Positions 7,316-16,445 of a stretch of DNA of 32,564 nucleotides are shown in pieces (the first letter of the stretch is position 1; each line of letters starts with the position of its first letter). The translations under genes and the position numbers were made by a program. Origin of the DNA: an uncultured Neomegalonema sp. (GTDB taxonomy: Bacteria > Pseudomonadota > Alphaproteobacteria > Rhodobacterales > Rhodobacteraceae); the NCBI GenBank assembly GCA_937928005.1, contig CALFVD010000114.1, positions 1-32,564 on the forward strand, in the 5' to 3' direction. The notes under the pieces are model-generated. The model was given only the letters and a program-made list of their open reading frames with translations, was not told where the DNA came from and did no database searches.

Positions 7316-9635
7316 TCGCGCCGTGGGATCTGGTCGCGCTGGCGTTGCATCGACGGGCAGATCCCGGCGCGGTGACGCGCGGTGTCGATGTCGAGCGCCA
7401 AGGCAAGGTCGTCCACATATCCATCGCTGCCGATGGCCGAACGCTGGAGGGGCAGGTGCGCGGCTCTGGTGGCAAGACTTATCGGCAGGTGGTGACGATC
7501 CGGCATGGTCATGGGCCGCAGGGGCTGGACCTGCGTGGCCATTGCTCCTGTCCGGTGGGTCAGGATTGCAAGCATGTGGTGGCCTTGTGCCTCTTGGCGG
7601 CGGAGAAGATTGTGGCAAGGGGAGAACCGCAGCAACCGGTTCCGCCGACACCCGCTATTGCGGATCATCAGATTGCTCACTGGCTGCGCCGGGTCGAAGC
7701 CGCAGAGAGAGCTCAGGTTGGCAATTCGGAGGGGTATTCGCCATCCGTGCGCGACAGGCTCATTTATGTTATTTCGCAATCGGGCACGGGACCATTGCAG
7801 ATGGAGCCGTGGAAAGGACGGCTGAACAAGGATGGCGGGATCGGAGGACGCCCGAGACGCTATGACCCCGCAAATGTGGATCGAGGAAACAGAGCGCAAT
7901 TCGTCCAGTTGTCGGATGAAAAGATCTGCCGCGAGTTGGTGCGCTTGCGCCAGAACTACGGGACCGGGGACATCGGGGCCACGCTCCTGAAACAAGCTGT
8001 TGCAACGGGCCGGGCGCGACTGGATGAAGCAACGGGCCTTGCCCTTGAGAATGGTGACCCGCGCGACGGGCAATTTTTGTGGGAGGAGACGGAAGCGGGC
8101 GCGCAGCATCTCGTGGCGCGCGATGACGCGGGACAGAGGCTGCATACCTTGGCCCTGACCCCTCCTTGGTATGTCGACCCGCAAACGGGTGAGGCGGCGC
8201 CGTTCGAAACCGGGCTTTCCCCGGCAATGGCCGCTGCGATGGCGATGGCCCCCGTGATCCCAGCGGAAGCGGCGCTAGGGGTTGCTGAGGCCTTTGCATT
8301 ACGGCGAGAAGCCGCGCTTCCTGCCCCGAAATCAATAGGTGTGCGCCACGAGCAGGGCGTGACGCCGGTGCCGGTGCTGACCTTGCGGGCATCGGATGTA
8401 CGCGGCGATATCCGTGCGACATCGCGACAGGGATATGGCTGGGGTCCGTCTATCGATCTGACCCTGCCCGTTCTCGATCTTGGCTTTACTTACGGCGATG
8501 CGGAGCCGGTCGCGTCCCTTGCCACCAGTGATAGCTCCCCGCCGCCGATACGGTTGACTGACGATGAAGGGGTGATTCTGATCGGCCGCGACCCGGATCA
8601 GGAAGCGCAGTTGCTTCAGCAGCTTGCCAGCCGGGTGGGGGCGCACGGCCTGATTGCCGCTCCTCGTGCGCGCCATAGCGCAGAACTGGCTAATGCGCCG
8701 GGCCACGCATTTCTTTCGATGCCGTGCAGGAAGAGGGTGGTCCCTGGCGCTTCAATATCGCTCCGCAATCGGCGGTGGACGAGGCTGCTCTCGGGATCAT
8801 TGGCGAGTTCGTCCCGGCGCTCCGCGCGAAGGGTTGGCAGGTTGAGATCGGCGAAAGCTGGGATTGGCAACTCTACGATGGCCCGCTCGACTGGTCTGCG
8901 GAGGCGGAAAGATCCGGCATTGACTGGTTCGCGTTCTCGCTGACCGTGACGGTCGATGGCGAGACGCTCGACATGCTGCCCGTCATCCTCTCGGTCATCG
9001 ATATCTTGCCGGTGGATGGGGCGGGTGCGTTGCCGGAGGATTTCGACCTTGATACGTTTCTGGATGACCTCATCCTCTACCCGCGGCTCGAAAGTGGCGC
9101 ACGGATCAAGCTCGATGCGGCCCGGCTCGCGCCAATCGTCCGCGCGTTTCTGGAAGTGCATGGCCTCACCGGGTTCCATGCCGGTGAGGCGCCGCAACTG
9201 AGGGCATTGGCGGACGCCCTCGAAGGATGCGGCATTCCCTGGACGGGCGACCCTGCGATCCTGACTTTGGCCGACAAACTCAATGCGTTGACCAATGCGC
9301 CAGAAGCCGTGCCCCCGCCCTCGTTGAAGGCTGATCTTCGGCCCTATCAGAAGACCGGGTTTGGTTGGCTCAAAGCCCTGTCCGAGACTGGTTTTGGCGG
9401 GGCGTTGGCTGATGATATGGGATTGGGCAAGACGGTGCAGGCCCTTGCCCTGCTTGCACAGCGCCACCTCGAAGACGGGGGCTGTGACCGACCGAGTATC
9501 GTGATCGCCCCCACCTCGCTGGTCGGGGTCTGGCAACGCGAGGCCGAGCGCTTTACGCCGGGTCTGAAAGTGCTGGTGTTACATGGCCCGGATCGCAAGG
9601 TGCGCTTCGACGAGATCGCAGATCATCACCTGATC
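7312..9635 (+). pseudogene. SWIM zinc-finger SNF2-family helicase, frameshifted and truncated
   Basis: The gene starts at ATG 7312, overlapping the fic stop. The N-terminal SWIM zinc-binding motif reads CSCPVGQDCKH (about residues 80-90). A long middle region follows. The frame then breaks near 8709-8718: upstream it reads ANAPGHAFL and downstream FDAVQEEGGPWRFN, consistent with one lost T in a T-rich stretch. The ATPase begins at LRPYQKTGFGWL with motif I DDMGLGKTVQ and motif Ia IVIAPTSLVGVW. The coding sequence is then cut by the Tn3-family inverted repeat at 9636, before the DExH box and all later helicase motifs. The remaining product cannot be an active translocase. The family remodels protein-DNA complexes, and the pairing with Fic suggests a conflict or defence operon, which is my inference. 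Confidence 0.85.
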
Positions 9636-9673
9636 GGGGTCGGTTTGGGTAGGGGGCCAAATAGTACGTTAAG
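9636..9673 (+). repeat. Tn3-family left inverted repeat (38 bp)
   Basis: It begins GGGGTCGGTTTGGGTAGG and ends AGTACGTTAAG, and is identical over 38 bases to the reverse complement of 13293-13330. Confidence 0.97.
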
Positions 9674-9681
9674 CTTTGCTG

Positions 9682-12564
9682 TTACCGCTTCCGCCACCGA
9701 TATTCGCCTGTGAGGAGGATGTGAGCCCATCCGAGGGGTGAGATATGTGCGAGGAGGTCTGGTGGGCAGTCGAGTCCGGCCCTGCGGCGTGCGGCGATGG
9801 CATGGCCGAGATGCTTGGTGTTCCAGTAGATGACGATGGCAGCGAGTAGGTTTAGGCCTGCCATTCGGTAATGCTGGCCTTCGGCAGTACGGTCGCGGAT
9901 TTCGCCCTGCCGTCCTATCCGCAGGGCGTTTTTGAGGGCGTGGTGTGCTTCGCCTTTGTTCAAGCCGATCTGGGCACGGCGCTGCATATCGGTGTCGAGG
10001 AGCCATTCGATTATGAAGAGTGTGCGTTCGATGCGTCCGATCTCGCGCAGTGCGATGGCCAGATCATGTTGCCGGGGGTAGGCGGCGAATTTGCGCAGGA
10101 GTTGGCTGGGCGACATGATCCCCGCGACCATCGTGGCGGCAGCGCGCAGGATATCGGGCCAGTTGGCGATGATGGTGCCTTCCCTGACCTTCCCGCCGAT
10201 AAGGGATTTCAGCTCCTTGGGCACCATGCCCGGATCGAAGACGTAGAGCCGCTTCGACGGCAAGTCGCGGATGCGGGGAATGAACCGATAATCGAGCAGG
10301 GCTGTCACGGCGAAGACGTGGTCGGTGAAGCCGCCCGTATCGGCGTACTGTTCTCTGATTTTCTTACCCGTCTCGTTCATGAGCAGCCCGTCAAGAATGT
10401 AGGGTGCTTCGTTCACTGTGGCGGGGATGGTCTGGGTGGCGAAGGGCCCGAACCGGTCGGAGACGTGAGTATAGGCCTTCAACCCGGGGTCATTGCCGTA
10501 TTTCGCATTCACAAGATTCATCGCCTCGCCTTGCCGCCCGGCGGGAAAGAACTGGCCATCGCTGGATGCCGTGTCACCTGCCCCCCAGAACCGCGCCATG
10601 GGTAGTTTCCCCTGCCCTTGGATCACTGTCGCCAGAGCCTGGTTGATGGCGTCGCTTTCGACATGCCAGCGCGACAGGCGGGAGAGCTGGAAATAATCGT
10701 GGGTGTTCGAGGCCTCGGCCATCTTGCGCAGGCCGAGATTGACCCCTTCGCCGAGAAGGACGTTCAGCAATCCGATCTTGTCCTTGCACGGCGCGCCGGT
10801 TCGCAGATGGGCAAAGGCGTCGATGAAGCCCGTATCCTCCTCAACTTCCAGCATAATGTCGGTGATCCGCACATCCGGCATACGGCGATAGAGATCGAGC
10901 ACCAACTCATCGGCCTCGTCCGGGACATTGGCGGTCAGCCGCTCGGTTTTCAGGATGCCGTCGATGATGGAACCGCCGGGGATTGCACCCGCCTTGGCGG
11001 CCTTTGCCAATCGCTCCAGCCCTTCGCTCATGCGCGTCTTGCGGTTCTCTAGCCAATCTGCAGGGTCGAAAGGGGCGGTCAGTTTCGGCGTGGCCTGCGC
11101 CGCTGCGATCGGCACCAGCGCCTCCTTCATATCGCCATAGCGCCGGGAGTTAGCCAGCCAGATATCGCCCGACCGGAATGCATCACGCAGGTGGGACAAC
11201 ACCGCCACTTCCCACAGCCGGTAATCACCGACCTCCTGTACCTTCAGATGACGATGCCACTTCGAGCGCAAACCAAGAAAGTCCGTGGGGCGGTCGGCCC
11301 CGCCCTGACTGACGATCTGCACCGCGTCGATCAACGGTCTCGCCACCGGCGCGGCGCTGATCGTGAGCGCTTCAAGCATGCGTGGCGCATAGAGCCGGAA
11401 ACGGTGATAGCCTTGGACAACATGAGCGAGTGGATTCGCCTCCATGGTGTCGGTCAGGCGGGCGGAATTCGCAACCAACCTTTCGAGATCTTCCCATCCG
11501 CAGCTATCGGCGACCGCCCCTTCCAACGGTGCTTCATCATCCCGCGCCCCGATCAGGGCCGCACCCAGAGCGAAGAACGCCTGCAAAGCGTCCTGCACGG
11601 ATGCTCTTGCATCGGTGATCCTGGCGTCGCAAAGGCGCTTCGCATCACGCCATGTTTTGCCGACAATCCGGTCATGGGTTTCCACGACCGTGTCGGCGAT
11701 GGCTGAGCGCCACTCCACCGCGCAGACCGCAAGAATGGCAAGGCGGCGATCACCCGATATATCCTGCAACCCGTCCGTGAAGTAACGCTCGCCCTGACGG
11801 CGAAGCTGGGTAATTCGGTGGGGTGCGATGTCGACCAAGCAATCAGCACTTACGCCGATCTTCTGCAAGCACTCCAGCCGCTCCAGCAGGCGGTTCATAT
11901 CAGCAGAATTGTTGCCGACTTCAAACCTGCGCAGCCAGATGAACCGGCTCACCTTGTCATCTACCGTCTCGGCCAGGAGGGCATCGAGCTTTGTGCGCAT
12001 CGCCTCGTCGAGACGGTCGGCGATACGGGCTTCAATCCGCCGTTCGGCGGCAACCAGGGCATCCGCGCAGAGGCGCTCGATACGCGAGACACCGGGTAAG
12101 ATGGTCTGTGTCCGGCGGCACTCCTCGACAAATCGCCGCGCTAGGTTCTCGCTGGACCGTGCCTCTTCGGCCTCGCGCTCGAGCCACATTGTCATCTCGA
12201 CAGCGCGGCGACCCGCAAACATTCGGTAGCCGTAGATCGCACGGAGGCTTTGCAGATGCTCCCGGCGTGTCTCTTCCCGAACAGCATAGCTTTCGAGATC
12301 ATGCGCCTGCACCCCGATCTGTGCTCCGATAAAATCGAGCATCCCGGAGGGAATGACCTCGCCAGCATGCAACAGACGCCCCGGATGTCGGAAAGCGCAG
12401 AGCTGGAGAGCAAAGCCCAGCCTGTTCTGCGGTCGTCGTCGCACGCGGATATGTTCCAAATCATCGTCGGCCAATGTGCAGTGCCGAAGGAGATCAGCCT
12501 CGTCGGTCGGCAGGCCGAAAAGGGCGGAGCGCTGACGGTCTGTCAGAACATGGCGTCTGGGCAT
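9682..12564 (-). CDS. tnpA: Tn3-family transposase
   Basis: TnpA catalyses replicative transposition by nicking and joining the element ends. From ATG 12564 (MPRRHVLTDRQRSALFGLP) it has 960 residues, normal for the family. A GGAA ribosome site lies 8 bases upstream of this ATG, so the longer frame to 12654 is not needed. The N-terminal DUF4158-type domain includes RRRPQNRLGFALQLCAFRHP. The catalytic acidic residues fall in GAGDTASSDGQ, in HVSDRFGPF and in LREIGRIERTLF. The stop lies 8 bases inside the left inverted repeat. No frameshift is visible, so this transposase should be functional. Confidence 0.96.
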   Translation of the reverse strand: MPRRHVLTDRQRSALFGLPTDEADLLRHCTLADDDLEHIRVRRRPQNRLGFALQLCAFRHPGRLLHAGEVIPSGMLDFIGAQIGVQAHDLESYAVREETRREHLQSLRAIYGYRMFAGRRAVEMTMWLEREAEEARSSENLARRFVEECRRTQTILPGVSRIERLCADALVAAERRIEARIADRLDEAMRTKLDALLAETVDDKVSRFIWLRRFEVGNNSADMNRLLERLECLQKIGVSADCLVDIAPHRITQLRRQGERYFTDGLQDISGDRRLAILAVCAVEWRSAIADTVVETHDRIVGKTWRDAKRLCDARITDARASVQDALQAFFALGAALIGARDDEAPLEGAVADSCGWEDLERLVANSARLTDTMEANPLAHVVQGYHRFRLYAPRMLEALTISAAPVARPLIDAVQIVSQGGADRPTDFLGLRSKWHRHLKVQEVGDYRLWEVAVLSHLRDAFRSGDIWLANSRRYGDMKEALVPIAAAQATPKLTAPFDPADWLENRKTRMSEGLERLAKAAKAGAIPGGSIIDGILKTERLTANVPDEADELVLDLYRRMPDVRITDIMLEVEEDTGFIDAFAHLRTGAPCKDKIGLLNVLLGEGVNLGLRKMAEASNTHDYFQLSRLSRWHVESDAINQALATVIQGQGKLPMARFWGAGDTASSDGQFFPAGRQGEAMNLVNAKYGNDPGLKAYTHVSDRFGPFATQTIPATVNEAPYILDGLLMNETGKKIREQYADTGGFTDHVFAVTALLDYRFIPRIRDLPSKRLYVFDPGMVPKELKSLIGGKVREGTIIANWPDILRAAATMVAGIMSPSQLLRKFAAYPRQHDLAIALREIGRIERTLFIIEWLLDTDMQRRAQIGLNKGEAHHALKNALRIGRQGEIRDRTAEGQHYRMAGLNLLAAIVIYWNTKHLGHAIAARRRAGLDCPPDLLAHISPLGWAHILLTGEYRWRKR

Positions 12565-12718
12565 GGGCTTTTCCGAGCATGGGTGTGTCCGCAAGGGGAT
12601 CGACAAACGGACACGACAAAGGCCACGGCGGCAATGCTGAATCAATTGCTGCAAACCGTCTCACAAGACCAGTACGATATGATTTGCGGTGAAGGGGCCT
12701 CTATCGTACGATTTTTCC
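12565..12718. promoter_or_regulatory. Divergent tnpA-tnpR intergenic region with res-like site
   Basis: Resolution sites of Tn3 elements lie between the divergent genes. Here an 8-bp inverted repeat, GTACGATA (12672-12679) and TATCGTAC (12702-12709), makes a 38-base dyad just before tnpR. It is the size expected of a resolvase subsite. The other subsites are not resolved by eye. Promoters of both genes should also lie here. Confidence 0.5.
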
Positions 12719-13297
12719 ATGACAGGGACCCGGATCGGCTATGCCCGCTGCTCGACCGACAAGCAGGACCTCACCGCGCAGCATGACGCGCTCCTCGAAC
12801 TCGGCGTTGCACAGGATCGCATCTACACAGATCACGGCCTTACGGGCCGCACCCGCGAGCGGCCCGGTCTCGATCAGGCGCTTGCCGCGGTGAGGGCCGG
12901 GGACACCCTTGTCGTGACGAAACTCGATCGCCTCGCCCGCTCCGCTCCCGATGCCCGCGCCATCGCGGACGGCCTCGTGGAACGCGACGTGAAGCTGGCG
13001 CTCGGTGGCTCGGTCTACGATCCGACCGATCCGATGGGAAAGATGTTCTTCAACATCCTCGCCACCTTCGCTGAGTTCGAATCCGACCTGATCCGCATGC
13101 GCACCCGCGAAGGCATGAAGATCGCCCGGGCCAAGGGAAAGCTGCGCGGCAAGAAACCCAAGCTCTCCGACAGGCAGCAGCGCGAACTCCGCCGCATGTA
13201 TGACACCGGAGACTACAGCGTCAGCGACCTCGCCGAGGTCTTCTCCGTCTCAAGACCGACGATCTACCGGACCCTCCAGCGAACCAGCCAGCCTTAA
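12719..13297 (+). CDS. tnpR: Serine resolvase of the Tn3-family transposon
   Basis: TnpR resolves cointegrates formed by TnpA at the res site. The 192-residue protein starts at ATG 12719 (MTGTRIGYARCSTDKQD), placing the catalytic serine in YARCSTDKQD at about residue 12. Other family motifs follow: LVVTKLDRLARS, GKMFFNILATFAEFE and a C-terminal helix-turn-helix (YSVSDLAEVFSVSRPTIYR). The frame upstream of 12719 has no better start. The stop TAA lies inside the right inverted repeat, so tnpR abuts the transposon end. It looks intact. Confidence 0.95.
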   Translation: MTGTRIGYARCSTDKQDLTAQHDALLELGVAQDRIYTDHGLTGRTRERPGLDQALAAVRAGDTLVVTKLDRLARSAPDARAIADGLVERDVKLALGGSVYDPTDPMGKMFFNILATFAEFESDLIRMRTREGMKIARAKGKLRGKKPKLSDRQQRELRRMYDTGDYSVSDLAEVFSVSRPTIYRTLQRTSQP

Positions 13298-13330
13298 CGT
13301 ACTATTTGGCCCCCTACCCAAACCGACCCC
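13293..13330 (-). repeat. Tn3-family right inverted repeat (38 bp)
   Basis: It is a perfect reverse complement of 9636-9673. It overlaps the last 5 bases of tnpR. Confidence 0.97.
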
Positions 13331-13583
13331 TCCCTCGAAAACCGAAGGTCGGGCACCGAAGAAGGAGACCCGGAAGGCAACAGCCGACGCGAAACCTTCG
13401 GACGATCCCATGAAGTTCCACATCCGCGCGAACCTCACCTTCACGGAAGACGACCCGATCGGGCGTGTCCTGGCCGAACGCCTCCGCGCGATGCCCGAAG
13501 CCAGCCGAAAGCACTATTCACCGGGTAAGGCGGTCAGGGATGCCATCATGCGGGACCTGGAGGCTCTTGCCAAGCAACTCTGA
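13331..13583 (+). pseudogene. 5'-truncated gene; C-terminal ribbon-helix-helix-like fragment
   Basis: The frame is open from inside the transposon to TGA 13581-13583, so the original 5' end was lost at the transposon junction. After a basic linker (KKETRKATADAK), the fragment from ATG 13410 reads MKFHIRANLTFTEDDPIGRV and ends EALAKQL. The pattern of one beta strand, an acidic turn, then two helices resembles plasmid partition proteins of the ParR/ParG kind or other RHH regulators. That resemblance is weak and by eye only. ATG 13410 could still drive a 57-residue product. Iteron-like repeats start 38 bases downstream, which fits a DNA-binding role. Confidence 0.5.
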
Positions 13584-13620
13584 GCTTGCAGAACCTATGT
13601 CCATCTCAGGTTTGACGCAG

Positions 13621-13712
13621 GATATTCTTGCGCGAAAGGGATATTCCTGCGCATAAGAATTTTTCCTGCGCGTAATTGATATTCTCGCGCGCAGGCTGAA
13701 TTCGCGCAAGAA
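13621..13712. repeat. Iteron-like array: four 19-bp tandem repeats plus one inverted copy
   Basis: Repeat units start at 13621, 13640, 13659 and 13678, exactly 19 bases apart. The consensus is GATATTCyTGCGCrwAA. Core copies are TTCTTGCGC (13625), TTCCTGCGC (13644 and 13663) and TTCTCGCGC (13682). An inverted copy, GCGCAAGAA, lies at 13704-13712, 11 bases before the fic-like start. The array could be an operator, a partition site or replication iterons. Confidence 0.8.
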
Positions 13713-13723
13713 AGATATCGATC

Positions 13724-15148
13724 ATGGCTCGCGATATCCCGGCCGATGAACTGGACGATCTGCTAACCGCGTTGCGCGATGCAGAAGCCTCTCTGGGTGT
13801 TGGCGATATCGAAACCCGTCTCCGACATGCAGTCCCCCGGCGTACCTTGCAGAGCCGTCTGCAAACGCTCGTCCGGCGCGGCGTTCTGGCGAAGGAGGGA
13901 AGCGGACGCGCAACGCGCTATCGGCTTGCCTCCGTCATCGACAGGAAGACCGATGCGGGATCGGACTCCATGCCGATCAGCGCGGATGGGAAGATCGTGC
14001 TCGATCAGGTGTCCCGACCGCTCGCCGCCCGAAAGCCGGTCGGCTACGGACGCGATTTTCTCGATGCCTACGAGCCCGGTAAGACCCGTTATCTGCCGCC
14101 CGACCTGTCGATGGAGCTTCAGGCACTTGGCCGGGTCCGGCCCGCCGATCAGGAGGCGGGAACCTACGCAAAGCAGATTCTCCAGCGCCTGCTGGTCGAT
14201 CTTGCCTGGAATTCCAGCCGCCTCGAAGGCAACACCTATTCGCTGATCGATACGCGCCGACTGATCGCGTTCGGCGAAGTGGCCGAGGGCAAGGACGCGC
14301 GCGATGCCCAGATGATCCTCAATCACAAGGAGGCCATCGAATTCCTGGTCCGCAACGCGGGCGAGATCGGTTTAGACCGTTACACGATCCTCAATCTGCA
14401 CGCCCTGCTCGCCGATAACCTGCTTCCCGATCCATCCGCGCCCGGCCGCCTACGGCAGATCGCCGTGGGGATCGAGGGGTCGAGCTTTCATCCGCTCGAA
14501 GTTCCCGGCCTGATCGAGGAATGTTTCGACACCATTCTCGCAAAGGCCACCCGGGTCGCCGACCCCCTCGAACAGGCATTCTTCGTGCTCGCGCACCTTC
14601 CCTATCTGCAACCCTTCGAGGACGTGAACAAACGGGTTGCCCGGCTCGCGGCGAATGTCCCGATGATCCGCGCCAACCTTGCGCCGTTGTCTTTCGACGG
14701 CGTACCACAGGATCTCTATACGAAAGCGATGCTGGCAATATACGAACGACAGGATCTATCGTTGCTCCGCGACATCTTCGCCTTCGCCTATCGCCGGTCG
14801 GTGCAATCCTATGCCGCGATCCGGCAGTCCCTTGGCGAACCGGACCCTTTCCGCATGAGATATCGCGGCGAGCTGGGCAAGGTGGTCGCCGGGATCGTCT
14901 GTGCCGCCCTCCCCCGCCGCGAGGCGGTCTCGGAGATCAGGGATCATGCTAACCGGCACATTCCGGCCAATGACCGCGAGGTGTTCAGACAGATCGTCGA
15001 GGACGAGCTTCTCGCGCTCCATGCAGGAAACTTCGCCCGCTACCGGATCAAGCCGTCGGATTTCGAGGCATGGCAGAGCCGATGGAACGATTCCACATCG
15101 GTCGTCTCGCCCTTTCGCAATGGATCGAGAATCGGTTCTAAATCATAA
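13724..15148 (+). CDS. Fic-like protein with N-terminal helix-turn-helix and variant active site
   Basis: This 474-residue protein starts at ATG 13724, with a weak GAAAG site upstream. Residues about 8-70 look like a winged helix (ETRLRHAVPRRTLQSRLQTL, then GRATRYRLA). The inhibitory-helix signature SSRLEG lies at about 164-169. The Fic core motif reads QPFEDVNKRVARL at about 296-308, instead of HPFxDGNGRxxR. The catalytic His is Gln, the two glycines are Val and Lys, while Asp300, Asn302 and Arg304 are kept. The start of the substrate loop is RLRQIAVGI. Either it catalyses a different nucleotide reaction or it has become a sensor or regulator. The 19-bp repeat array lies immediately upstream and may be bound by its own N-terminal domain. 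Confidence 0.88.
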   Translation: MARDIPADELDDLLTALRDAEASLGVGDIETRLRHAVPRRTLQSRLQTLVRRGVLAKEGSGRATRYRLASVIDRKTDAGSDSMPISADGKIVLDQVSRPLAARKPVGYGRDFLDAYEPGKTRYLPPDLSMELQALGRVRPADQEAGTYAKQILQRLLVDLAWNSSRLEGNTYSLIDTRRLIAFGEVAEGKDARDAQMILNHKEAIEFLVRNAGEIGLDRYTILNLHALLADNLLPDPSAPGRLRQIAVGIEGSSFHPLEVPGLIEECFDTILAKATRVADPLEQAFFVLAHLPYLQPFEDVNKRVARLAANVPMIRANLAPLSFDGVPQDLYTKAMLAIYERQDLSLLRDIFAFAYRRSVQSYAAIRQSLGEPDPFRMRYRGELGKVVAGIVCAALPRREAVSEIRDHANRHIPANDREVFRQIVEDELLALHAGNFARYRIKPSDFEAWQSRWNDSTSVVSPFRNGSRIGSKS

Positions 15149-15424
15149 TGATAACCTGAAATAACCACCGTCCTGACCGTCCGGGGTTTCGACCACTCTC
15201 CAAATCAGGCGCTATGGCACGGCGCTCTGCGCCGAGGGGGCAGGGGTGGGCGCGGCCCCGGCACGGGGCCCAACAAGGACGTTCGATGCGCGCAGCGCGT
15301 CGATCCGCTCCCCACCCTGCCCTCTCTCTTCTTATCGGATCGCGCGGCCTGATCCGTCGTTCGGACATGGAAGAAAGGCCACGCATCGGCGCGGCCTCTC
15401 GTTCTTGCATAGAGGCTGCCGCGC
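15149..15424. other. Structured GC-rich noncoding gap
   Basis: A perfect hairpin, GGCCCCG-GCA-CGGGGCC (15254-15270), sits inside a larger imperfect inverted repeat between 15234-15250 and 15308-15324. No T-tract follows, so it is not a textbook terminator. No credible gene is visible; short frames here have no recognisable product. Confidence 0.55.
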
Positions 15425-16342
15425 CTATGCAGCCCTGCCCTTCCCCTTCTTTCCTGCGTCGGTCTGCGCCGGGGGCGTATCGCCAAGGGGACGCCATACC
15501 GGGATGCGCTTCAATTCGGCTTTCTGCGCCACGTTCTCGGTGATGCCGTTTCCGGGGAACACGATCACGGCGCGGGGATCCAGTGCCAGCATATCGTCAT
15601 TGCGCTTGAATGGGGCGGCGCGGTTGTGGGCGGCGAAATCGGGACGGAAAGCGACCTGCGGAACCTTGCGTTCTTTGGCCCAAAGGGCGGCGATGTGGTC
15701 GCATCCCTTTTTCGATCCGCCATGGAGCAGCACCATATCCCCGACCCTGTCGCGGGCGCGGTCCAGTGCGGCGAAGATCGCGGCGTGGTCTTCGAAATCC
15801 TGCCCTCCAGTGATGACGACGCGCGACCCTTCGGGGGCAAGGCTTTCGGTCTTGCGCTCCTTCACGGCGCGCATGTAGTCGCGGGCGTCGATCATGGCGG
15901 CGGTGACGGGGTTTCCGGTGCGCGAACCCGAACGCGGGAACCATGGGCGGCCCGTCTCGGCTTCGTATCGCTCGGCGGCATGTTCGCGCATGAAGACGAA
16001 AGCGGTTTCGCGTTCCTCTGCGCGTTCGTATTCACGCTGTGCGTCCTGCAATTCGACGTCCAGAACCTCGCTTCCGTCCTGTTGCTCTATCAACTGCCGA
16101 ATAATCTGGCGCGTCTCGTCACAGTCGCGAGTGATCCGTTCGGCGCGTTGATGGTACAGGTTGACCATGCCCCAAAGCATCGGTTCGAGGTCTGCCGCAA
16201 GGGCGCTATCGGTGAAGGCTTCACAGATTCCGTCGAATGCGGCGTTTACCGCCTGCATCTGTAAATCGTCGTCGTTGGGAATTTCCAGCTCGGCATGGTC
16301 GCCGACAAGGCCAAAAACTTCGATCTGTTCATATGCGTTCAT
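15425..16342 (-). CDS. DUF2493 (SLOG-like) domain protein
   Basis: The start is ATG 16342 (MNAYEQIEVFGLVGDHAEL), giving 305 residues. The open frame continues upstream to 17002 but into noncoding, repeat-rich DNA without homologous-looking protein. The N-terminal half (about 1-180) is charged and helical (ETRQIIRQLIEQQDGSEV, then REYERAEERETAFVFM). The C-terminal half begins RVVITGGQDFEDHAAIFAAL and continues VLLHGGSKKGCDHIAALWAK, the Rossmann-like nucleotide-binding fold of DUF2493, and ends with NRNDDM-like and VIVFPGNG segments. SLOG proteins bind nucleotide ligands. Related genes are common on alphaproteobacterial plasmids, but their job is unknown. Confidence 0.88.
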   Translation of the reverse strand: MNAYEQIEVFGLVGDHAELEIPNDDDLQMQAVNAAFDGICEAFTDSALAADLEPMLWGMVNLYHQRAERITRDCDETRQIIRQLIEQQDGSEVLDVELQDAQREYERAEERETAFVFMREHAAERYEAETGRPWFPRSGSRTGNPVTAAMIDARDYMRAVKERKTESLAPEGSRVVITGGQDFEDHAAIFAALDRARDRVGDMVLLHGGSKKGCDHIAALWAKERKVPQVAFRPDFAAHNRAAPFKRNDDMLALDPRAVIVFPGNGITENVAQKAELKRIPVWRPLGDTPPAQTDAGKKGKGRAA

Positions 16343-16445
16343 CGTCTCAATCCCTACGTTTGCCACAGGCTGCGGCGTTGCCCTTATCCGCGCAGCGGAC
16401 TCGGTGGTCGCGGGGGGAACCGGTCTAAAATGGGCGTCAGCCCCA

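Larger units (their letters stand above)
9636..13330. mobile_element. Complete Tn3-family transposon carrying only tnpA and tnpR
   Basis: The 3695-bp element is bounded by perfect 38-bp inverted repeats that start GGGGTCGG and end ACGTTAAG, the standard Tn3-family form. It contains divergent tnpA and tnpR with a res-like region between them and no passenger genes. The flanking 5-mers are TGATC on the left and TCCCT on the right, so there is no target duplication. The helicase gene cut at the left end does not resume at the right end, so this copy marks a rearranged junction. Confidence 0.95.

Noticed and set aside
8616-9536. 306-residue minus-strand open frame
   Set aside because: It lies opposite the SNF2 coding sequence, which has clear helicase motifs in the plus frame.
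13621-13712. Repeats as a CRISPR array
   Set aside because: The 19-bp units are tandem without spacers and there are no cas genes.
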